From the NCBI GenBank assembly GCA_002746275.1, contig NVWR01000002.1, forward strand, positions 210,838 to 224,173: a DNA stretch of 13,336 nucleotides, read 5' to 3'. The translations under genes and the position numbers were made by a program. This document shows positions 6,257 through 11,598 of the stretch, one piece after another (position 1 is the stretch's first letter; every line of letters begins with the position of its first letter). Origin of the DNA: Rhodobiaceae bacterium (GTDB lineage Bacteria > Pseudomonadota > Alphaproteobacteria > Parvibaculales > Parvibaculaceae). The notes beneath the pieces are model-generated. The model saw nothing but the letters and a program-made list of their open reading frames with translations. It was not told the origin of the DNA and made no database searches.

Positions 6257-7195
6257 ATGTCTGATGCAATTCTTGACACCTCGTCCCGTATGGTTGTGCG
6301 GCGCGTTCCGTTTTCTTACACAGACACGGCCACTGCAGGTACAGCCCCCGGACATTGGAACACCAACAGCCCCGAATTCTCACAGATCGTGAATTCAGCT
6401 TCTTTGGCGATGCCCTATCTGGAGCCCTATCTCATCCGCAGCATGCGCGAAGCCCGCAAGCAGATAACCGACCTCGCTCTTCAGAAAGACCTGGATCTTT
6501 ATGTGGCGCAGGAAGCCACGCATTTTCGCCAGCACAGAAAATTCAATGACACGCTCGCAGCTGCTGGTTATCAGGCCATCGGTCCAATCGAAGACAGGCT
6601 TCGTCGTGACTATGAGGTGTTAGGAACCAAGCGCTCTTTGCGTTTCAACCTTGCCTACGCGGAAGGGTTTGAGTCCATGGCGCTGGCCATTGGCCATATG
6701 CTTATCGAGGACCGTGTTTTTCTTTTTGGTGACAGTGACCCTGCGGTTGCATCGCTGGTGCTTTGGCATTTTGTCGAAGAGATCGAGCATAAGAATGTGG
6801 CGTTTGACGTCTTTGCCCATCTGCATGGCAGCTATTTCTGGCGCATGGTGGGGCTGGTCTACGCGACCTCCCACATTTTCTGGCGCACAGGTCAGGGCTA
6901 CCGCGCCCTTCTGAAGGAAGATGGCCTGTGGCGCGACCTGAAGAGCCGCCTACGCTTAGCAAAGGTTCTGGTGCGCATCATCAAGAACATTCTGCCGCGA
7001 TGGTTTCACATCTGGCGGCCCAGCTATCACCCTTCCCAGGTTGCCGATCCCAAATGGGGCCGTGACTGGGCGAAGCTGTTTGACGCCAATCCGGATGGGG
7101 CTGCCAATCTCGACACATCCCGTCTCAGAGAAACCGTTCCCGTCGCAGTCCCTTCCTCTGTCGTTGGAACACAAGCACAAAAGGACGGCCTATGA
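6257..7195 (+). CDS. PF10118-type 'predicted metal-dependent hydrolase' with ferritin-like diiron motif
   Basis: A 312-residue protein that I assign to the family usually named 'predicted metal-dependent hydrolase' (COG3687/PF10118). What the sequence shows is the ligand set of a ferritin-like four-helix diiron site: E56 in a first helix (PYLEPYLIRSM), E86 and H89 (QEATHFRQH), E136/E139 (YAEGFES), and E175 and H178 (EEIEH). That pattern is used by diiron oxygenases, desaturases and related oxidases. H93 and H171 are further candidate ligands. A later amphipathic stretch (about 193-255, rich in W, F and R) could touch a membrane. The start has GGAGGA upstream. The stop overlaps the next gene (ATGA), so the two are coupled. 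The family name fits poorly with the motif; an oxygenase acting on a lipid-like substrate is my inference. Confidence 0.85.
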   Translation: MSDAILDTSSRMVVRRVPFSYTDTATAGTAPGHWNTNSPEFSQIVNSASLAMPYLEPYLIRSMREARKQITDLALQKDLDLYVAQEATHFRQHRKFNDTLAAAGYQAIGPIEDRLRRDYEVLGTKRSLRFNLAYAEGFESMALAIGHMLIEDRVFLFGDSDPAVASLVLWHFVEEIEHKNVAFDVFAHLHGSYFWRMVGLVYATSHIFWRTGQGYRALLKEDGLWRDLKSRLRLAKVLVRIIKNILPRWFHIWRPSYHPSQVADPKWGRDWAKLFDANPDGAANLDTSRLRETVPVAVPSSVVGTQAQKDGL

Positions 7196-7704
7196 CCATC
7201 GCCACACGCTCTTCAATCCTCCCTCGCATGCAAACGCTTCTGTTTTTGAACGGCGTTGGACTGTTTACCGTCGGGCTGGCCTTTGGCTGGGTCTGGTTCT
7301 TTCATCTGCTGGGGGAAATTGTCTTGTGGCCCTTGCCTATCCAAATAGAGGTGAACATTCCCGGTGATGCTCGGTCGTTCCGGATGGGCCATATGGAGGC
7401 CATTACGCAAAGCCTCATGCTCATGGCGTTGGCCTTCGGTGGACAGTTCATGGCACTCAGCAAAAAGGAGTTCACCGCCCTGTTTTGGTCTGCCCTCATC
7501 ACGGCTTGGCTCTTCACCCTACCGGCCATGGCCAATACCTTCTTTGGGACACGCGGTCTTGCGTTTGGAGGCGGCCCGTTCAAAGAGAGCCTGGCGAATG
7601 ATGTGATCTTTATTCTGGGTTGGCCGCCCGTGCTCTGCGTCCATATTCTCTTCGGTCTTGCAGCGATTGGCCTTTTCCGTCACTTGAAGACGCAACAGGC
7701 CTGA
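7192..7704 (+). CDS. Four-helix membrane protein resembling styrene oxide isomerase
   Basis: A 170-residue integral membrane protein with hydrophobic segments at about 15-45, 70-89, 94-115 and 138-163. Size, topology and two local motifs recall styrene oxide isomerase (StyC/SOI), a haem-containing membrane enzyme that turns aryl epoxides into aldehydes. The motifs are the segment IEVNIPGD (52-59) followed by an Arg and a His (H67 in RMGHME), and RGLAFGGGPF (121-130). In SOI a His at the matching place binds haem. Other SOI active-site residues, as far as I recall them, are not kept: Asn appears as Q73, and the position of the catalytic Tyr is not Tyr. Substrate and chemistry may therefore differ. 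It is translationally coupled to the diiron gene by a 4-base overlap. The similarity is judged from memory, so the family call needs confirming; that it is a coupled membrane protein is secure. Confidence 0.65.
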   Translation: MTIATRSSILPRMQTLLFLNGVGLFTVGLAFGWVWFFHLLGEIVLWPLPIQIEVNIPGDARSFRMGHMEAITQSLMLMALAFGGQFMALSKKEFTALFWSALITAWLFTLPAMANTFFGTRGLAFGGGPFKESLANDVIFILGWPPVLCVHILFGLAAIGLFRHLKTQQA

Positions 7705-7731
7705 GGCTAAGGATACAGCCTCCAAATAGTA

Positions 7732-7765
7732 AAGGCCGGGGCGATGAGGGATCGCCACCGGCCTT
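7732..7765. terminator. Strong hairpin between converging genes, likely terminator
   Basis: Arms AAGGCCGG (7732-7739) and CCGGCCTT (7758-7765) continue into GGCGAT/ATCGCC (7740-7745 and 7751-7756) around a GAGGG loop, with one bulged A. This makes a 14-bp stem. In the leftward direction the stem is followed by TTTACTATTT, so it best fits a terminator for the LTXXQ gene, and it may also stop rightward transcription. Confidence 0.65.
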
Positions 7766-7767
7766 GG

Positions 7768-7804
7768 GGCCTCGCCCGATTTTGGGGGAACGGCGAGAGC
7801 CTTT
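7768..7804 (+). terminator. Second hairpin, possible rightward terminator
   Basis: GGC plus CTCGCC (7768-7776) pairs with GGCGAG plus GCC (7792-7797 and 7799-7801) with a single bulged A. It is followed by TTT. It lies 63 bases after the SOI-like gene and touches the end of the converging LTXXQ gene. The T-run is short, so it is a weak candidate. Confidence 0.4.
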
Positions 7805-8342
7805 AGTGCCACCAGCCGCGCCGGCGGTGATTGGCAACATTGTCGAGCATTTCCTTTTGCTCAGCATCAAGTGTCGCGTAGAAAGTGTCGAAGGCAGGGC
7901 GAATGGTCTGCATGACCGTCAGCCCGACACTGATCGCGTCCTCGGCCATTGCGAGGCGCTCGGGCGCTGCAGCCGGTCCTGCATCACGGGCTTCATCAAC
8001 CCGGGCGCAAAAGGTGGTGATCTCCATCCCGCCGGTGCGAATGGCTGCAATCAGATCATCCCAGCTCGCCTGTTGCTTCGTGGTAAAGCTGACTTCATCG
8101 TCTGCGTGTTCGACTAATTCTTCCACAAAATCGTCAATGCCTTCTTCACAATGCTGGGCTGCTGTCGTGGGGGAGCCCCACCAACCGCCGTGGCTTGAGA
8201 ACCAGGATGCATTTTGAACCGGCGCGTCCTGCGCCGTGGCGGGCGCAACAAAGGCAACCGCCGACACAATCGTCACGAACACGAGGGTCGCGAGAGAATT
8301 GACAATGAGACTTTGGGACAAGGACTGAGGTTGACGGGGCAT
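7803..8342 (-). CDS. Periplasmic LTXXQ-motif (Spy/CpxP-family) protein
   Basis: A 179-residue exported protein. Residues 1-38 form a signal peptide (hydrophobic LIVNSLATLVFVTIVSAVAF, cleavage near ATAQ). The mature part has the helical LTXXQ-family layout: WDDLIAAIRTG (94-104), a run around ERLAMAEDAISVGLTVMQTI (128-147), then FYATLDAEQKEML (154-166), where LDAEQ is the LTxxQ signature. C65 and C112 could form a disulfide. The ends are Trp- and His-rich (HGGWWG and a C-terminal RRRGWWH). Spy and CpxP are periplasmic chaperones; CpxP also restrains the CpxA sensor. This gene is divergent from an OmpR/EnvZ-class pair, and a CpxR-like direct repeat lies upstream, so it is probably both target and partner of that system. 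AGGAG precedes the ATG. The partner role is inferred. Confidence 0.85.
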   Translation of the reverse strand: MPRQPQSLSQSLIVNSLATLVFVTIVSAVAFVAPATAQDAPVQNASWFSSHGGWWGSPTTAAQHCEEGIDDFVEELVEHADDEVSFTTKQQASWDDLIAAIRTGGMEITTFCARVDEARDAGPAAAPERLAMAEDAISVGLTVMQTIRPAFDTFYATLDAEQKEMLDNVANHRRRGWWH

Positions 8343-8414
8343 GGGGCTCTCCTGGATGAGTGCGCGGGGATTAAAGGCTTGCTCGTTCCCCTAATCTGGA
8401 CGCATGGAGCCCCA
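8342..8414 (-). other. Possible start-site-masking inverted repeat in the LTXXQ mRNA leader
   Basis: In the leftward RNA, TGGGGCTC (8414-8407) is complementary to GAGCCCCA (8349-8342), which ends at the A of the start codon and touches the Shine-Dalgarno region. The 8-bp helix would enclose a 57-base loop. A third GGGGCTC copy stands at 8501-8507 on the plus strand. The function is speculative. Confidence 0.3.
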
Positions 8415-8437
8415 AAATCCTCTCTCCACGGTATCGA

Positions 8438-8443
8438 ATTGTA
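8438..8443 (-). promoter_or_regulatory. -10 element of the LTXXQ gene
   Basis: On the minus strand TACAAT matches 5 of 6 positions of the sigma-70 -10 element, giving a start near 8430 and a leader of about 90 bases. There is no recognisable -35 (GAGGGG at 17 bp), which fits a promoter that needs an activator. The CpxR-like repeat ends 25 bp upstream of the -10. Confidence 0.5.
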
Positions 8444-8468
8444 ACAGTTCGTTTCGGTTTCCCCTCCT

Positions 8469-8483
8469 GTTACGGCCGGTTAC
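8469..8483 (-). promoter_or_regulatory. CpxR/OmpR-like direct repeat GTAAC-N5-GTAAC
   Basis: On the minus strand the site reads GTAAC CGGCC GTAAC, two 5-bp direct repeats one helical turn apart, 8 of 10 matches to the E. coli CpxR box (GTAAA-N5-GTAAA). It would be centred near -46 of the LTXXQ promoter, a usual activator position, and about 52 bases before the response-regulator start on the other strand. A further GTAACAG at 8441-8447 (plus strand) could be an extra half-site. Binding by the adjacent regulator is inferred. The rest of the 8343-8527 gap shows no gene. Confidence 0.6.
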
Positions 8484-8527
8484 AAAATTCTCACTCAAAC
8501 GGGGCTCAATTGGACTAAATTCAGCTC

Positions 8528-9241
8528 ATGAGTAATTTGCCCCATCTTCTGGTGGTCGACGATGACCGCGAGATACGTGATCTTCTGAAACGCTTCCTCA
8601 CCAAGCACGGTTTCCGTGTAACCGTGGCGGAGGATGGTCCCTCATGCATGGCTGCAGTCGAGGGGGGGCATTTCGATCTCGTCATTCTTGATGTGATGAT
8701 GCCGGGAGAAGACGGGCTGAGCGTCTGTCGTCGCTTGCAGGCAAATCATACCCTGCCGGTCATCATGCTCACCGCCATGGGAGATGAAACCGACAGGATC
8801 ATTGGCCTTGAAATTGGCGCGGACGATTATCTGCCAAAACCATTCAATCCACGCGAACTACTGGCGCGCATCCGCGCGGTGCTGCGACGGTCTCCTCCCA
8901 CCCGTGATGCCCCCGCATCTGGTGAGTGCTATCATTTTCAAGGATGGAATCTCGACCCCCGATCGCGCACCCTCATAGATCCAGAGGGGGCGGCCGTCGA
9001 ACTCACCTCCGGCGAGTTTGATCTGTTGCTCGCTCTCACCAAACGCCCTAACCGTGTCCTCTCACGAGACCAGCTTCTCGACATTACAAAGGGGCGCGAA
9101 GCGATGCCCTTTGACCGTAGCATCGACGTGCAACTCTCCAGGCTGCGGCGAAAAATAGAAGAAGACCACAAGGCCCCACAGTTCATTAAAACCATTCGTG
9201 GGGGCGGTTACATGTTTGCAACGGACGTGGAACGCCGATGA
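8528..9241 (+). CDS. OmpR-family response regulator (CpxR/OmpR-like)
   Basis: A 237-residue DNA-binding response regulator. The receiver domain (about 5-118) has acidic residues D11-D13, phosphoacceptor D55 (LVILDVMMPGEDG), T82 (MLTAMG) and K104 (LPKPFNP). The winged-helix effector domain (about 135-235) has the expected VELTSGEFDLLLAL, SRDQLLD, SIDVQLSRLRRKIE and TIRGGGYMF. The ribosome site is weak (GGAC at 8512-8515). The stop overlaps the kinase start by 4 bases (ATGA), so the pair is translationally coupled. The domain order, the kinase type and the divergent LTXXQ gene point to an envelope-stress circuit analogous to CpxR or OmpR. The orthologue name cannot be fixed by sequence reading alone. 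Confidence 0.95.
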   Translation: MSNLPHLLVVDDDREIRDLLKRFLTKHGFRVTVAEDGPSCMAAVEGGHFDLVILDVMMPGEDGLSVCRRLQANHTLPVIMLTAMGDETDRIIGLEIGADDYLPKPFNPRELLARIRAVLRRSPPTRDAPASGECYHFQGWNLDPRSRTLIDPEGAAVELTSGEFDLLLALTKRPNRVLSRDQLLDITKGREAMPFDRSIDVQLSRLRRKIEEDHKAPQFIKTIRGGGYMFATDVERR

Positions 9242-10620
9242 TCCGCAGACGTCACCGACATCGGCGACATGGAAAGCCGCACTTTAAAAGTCGTCTGCGC
9301 GGAAAAATGCGTCGCATTACGCCGCCGGGCCTGGCCGGACGGATCATTCTTTTTGTCGTCGGTATTCTGCTTGTGGTGCAGGTGGTCGGCTGGATATTTG
9401 GCGACGATGACGGCTGGCAAATTGATGAGCCCCAGGAAGTTATTGCCGAACAGGTGATTGCGGCCACACATTTGCTCGACAAAGCACCTCCTTCTGAACG
9501 CGGAGCGATTTCTGCCGCGCTCAGTGGTGTTCTCATGCAGGTTGAAATCGATGATGAACCGGGCCCTGCAAAATTCCACGGCCGAGATCTGGAAGACATC
9601 CAAGACGAGGTGAATGACCTCTTGTCACCCCTTGAGGGGCGTGCCATCAGGGTTGGCTATCGCGGCGAGTGGGGCTGGGACGGTGTGATTGTCCTGTCAG
9701 TTCAGTTGCTGGATGGCGATTGGGTGATCTACCGTTTTCCCATTCGCACATTTTCCTATTACGATCAGGATAGGTCCGGCTGGGGGACTGCGTTCTTCTG
9801 GATATTTGTTATTGGGGCCATCTTCTGGTTCTCCAATCGTCTGGCGCGACCGATCCGAACTTTTGCAGACGCTGCCGACCGGCTGGGCCGTGACATCAAT
9901 ATTGCCCCCCTCCCGGTCACGGGCTCTCGTGAGCTCAGACGGGCCGCCACCGCGTTCAATAATATGCAGACACGCATTCAACGCATGATTGACGACCGGG
10001 CCCTGATGCTTGCAGCCATCGCCCATGATTTGCGCACAGTGCTTACACGGCTACGGCTGCGGGCTGAATTTATTGAGGACATCGAGCAGCAGAACAAAGC
10101 TGCCGCTGACATTGAAGAGATGCAGGCCATGCTGGATGCGGGCCTTGCCTTCGCCCGTGGCGAAACAGAAGTGGAGGAGCGCCGGACTATCGACCTTGCA
10201 GCGCTGGTTCGCAGCCTGACGGAGGATTTTTCCAAGACGGATGGTCCTGCACACTATTTTGGCCCCGATCACCTCCCTTTCCGCTGTGGCCCCAATGAGA
10301 TGCGCCGCGCTGTTTCAAACCTGATCCGCAATGCCATCGTCTATGGATCAAAGGCCGAGGTTCACCTGACCCGGGGAGCGCAAGGAATTGCGGTAAGCAT
10401 TACCGATGAGGGACCGGGCATTCCCACCGACCTGCATGAGAGCGTGTTCCAACCCTTTTTCCGTGTGGAAAATTCCCGGAACCGGGAGACCGGGGGCACG
10501 GGCCTTGGGCTTGCCATCGCCCGGACAATTGCCCGGCGGCATGGCGGTAACATTGAACTCAAAAATGGTCCTGAGCGTGGGTTGACAGCTACCTTGACGC
10601 TTCCTTCCTCCCCGACCTGA
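9238..10620 (+). CDS. EnvZ/CpxA-like membrane sensor histidine kinase with atypical H-box
   Basis: A 460-residue sensor kinase that should phosphorylate the preceding response regulator. The N-terminus is unusually basic and His-rich (MIRRRHRHRRHGKPHFK). Transmembrane helices lie at about 34-54 and 184-200 and flank a periplasmic domain of roughly 130 residues. HAMP follows (about 197-255), then HisKA with H263, N-box N361/N365 (NLIRNAIVYG), G1 DEGPGI (390-395) and G2 GGTGLGLA (419-426). The H-box reads AHDLRTVLTRLRLRAEF, EnvZ-like except that V268 replaces the nearly invariant proline. In EnvZ-type kinases that proline affects the balance of kinase and phosphatase activity, so signalling may be biased. 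The start overlaps the regulator stop. A hairpin with a short T-run covers the stop codon. Confidence 0.93.
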   Translation: MIRRRHRHRRHGKPHFKSRLRGKMRRITPPGLAGRIILFVVGILLVVQVVGWIFGDDDGWQIDEPQEVIAEQVIAATHLLDKAPPSERGAISAALSGVLMQVEIDDEPGPAKFHGRDLEDIQDEVNDLLSPLEGRAIRVGYRGEWGWDGVIVLSVQLLDGDWVIYRFPIRTFSYYDQDRSGWGTAFFWIFVIGAIFWFSNRLARPIRTFADAADRLGRDINIAPLPVTGSRELRRAATAFNNMQTRIQRMIDDRALMLAAIAHDLRTVLTRLRLRAEFIEDIEQQNKAAADIEEMQAMLDAGLAFARGETEVEERRTIDLAALVRSLTEDFSKTDGPAHYFGPDHLPFRCGPNEMRRAVSNLIRNAIVYGSKAEVHLTRGAQGIAVSITDEGPGIPTDLHESVFQPFFRVENSRNRETGGTGLGLAIARTIARRHGGNIELKNGPERGLTATLTLPSSPT

Positions 10621-10641
10621 CATCCTCTGGTGTCAGATTTT
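10617..10641 (+). terminator. Hairpin at the kinase stop codon, weak intrinsic terminator
   Basis: CTGACATC pairs with GGTGTCAG (one T-G pair) around a CTCT loop at 10617-10636, followed by ATTTT. The stem starts in the stop codon of the kinase gene. The short T-run makes it a modest terminator. Confidence 0.45.
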
Positions 10642-10668
10642 GCGGGCGCGGGCCGGATCGCCTAGAAT
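10640..10668 (+). promoter_or_regulatory. Candidate promoter of the alpha/beta hydrolase gene
   Basis: TAGAAT (10663-10668) matches the -10 consensus at 5 of 6 positions. TTGCGG lies 17 bp upstream with only 3 of 6 matches. Transcription would start near 10675, about 30 bases before the ATG. Confidence 0.4.
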
Positions 10669-10704
10669 AGGGCATCCGCCATTTTTCAAGGAGCCTCTCC
10701 CCCA

Positions 10705-11598
10705 ATGACAAGCACCTCCGCCCTTATCGGTCCTGGCCCCACGTCACACACGTATTTCTCCCAGCGCCTGCGGCTCCATTATGTCGATTGGGGCAATGAG
10801 GAGGCAGAGCCGCTCCTGCTCATTCATGGCGGGCGCGATCATTGCCGAAATTGGGATTGGGTGGCTCAGTCCTTTCGCGACACGCATCACATTATCGCGC
10901 CGGATCTTCGCGGTCATGGTGACAGCCAATGGATGATCGGCGGCACCTATGATCTGACCGATTTCGTGTACGACATTGCGCAACTCATTCACCAAAAGAA
11001 ACTGAACCCGGTGACGATCATCGCCCATTCGATGGGCGGGTCAGTCGCCCTGCGGTATGCAGGTCTCTATCCGGAGACAGTGAAAAAGCTTGTCGTTATC
11101 GAGGGGCTTGGCCCGTCGCCCAAAATGATCGAAGACCGCATGAAGACGCCTATCTATGAGCGTACCGCCCAATGGGTAGAGCAGATGCGCAAGCTCTCAA
11201 GCCGCCTTCCCCGGCGCTACGACAGCGTGCTGGATGCCTTCAAGCGGATGCAGGACGAAAACCCCCATCTGTCGCCAGAACATGCCCGGCACTTGACGGT
11301 GCATGGGGTCTCTCAGAATGAAGATGGCACCTATAGCTGGAAATTCGACAATTACGTCCGGGCCTTTTCGCCCAACGGGTTCAACCCGGAAGAAACACGA
11401 GAATTTTGGGCACGGATCACCTGCCCTACACTCCTCATCCGCGGGACAGAGAGCTGGGCAAGCGACCCCTTAGAAGATGGTAGAGCCAAGCACTTTGCAA
11501 ATGCCCGTGTTGAAAGCATCGAGAAGGCCGGTCACTGGGTTCATCATGATCAGTTGGGCGTGTTTCTCGATATGACGAAGGAATTTCTTGCAGATTAG
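10705..11598 (+). CDS. Alpha/beta-fold hydrolase
   Basis: A 297-residue cytoplasmic serine hydrolase of the MhpC/epoxide-hydrolase-like group; the substrate is unknown. Visible motifs are the oxyanion-hole segment LLLIHGGRDH (37-46), the strand and turn IIAPDLRGHGDS (63-74), the nucleophile elbow AHSMGGS with S109, and the C-terminal H277 in KAGHWVHHD. The acid is most likely D254 or E249 near RGTESWASD. A helical cap lies at about 140-235. Because the nucleophile is Ser rather than Asp, it is not a classical epoxide hydrolase or haloalkane dehalogenase; an esterase, lactonase or C-C hydrolase is more likely. AAGGAG lies 11 bases before the ATG. It follows the kinase by 84 bases with its own candidate promoter and overlaps the next gene tail-to-tail by 4 bases. 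Confidence 0.92.
   Translation: MTSTSALIGPGPTSHTYFSQRLRLHYVDWGNEEAEPLLLIHGGRDHCRNWDWVAQSFRDTHHIIAPDLRGHGDSQWMIGGTYDLTDFVYDIAQLIHQKKLNPVTIIAHSMGGSVALRYAGLYPETVKKLVVIEGLGPSPKMIEDRMKTPIYERTAQWVEQMRKLSSRLPRRYDSVLDAFKRMQDENPHLSPEHARHLTVHGVSQNEDGTYSWKFDNYVRAFSPNGFNPEETREFWARITCPTLLIRGTESWASDPLEDGRAKHFANARVESIEKAGHWVHHDQLGVFLDMTKEFLAD

Noticed and set aside
7620..8117. 165-codon plus-strand frame across the terminator region and antisense to the LTXXQ gene
   Set aside because: It runs through two hairpins and opposite a protein with signal peptide and family motif; the composition is shadow-like.
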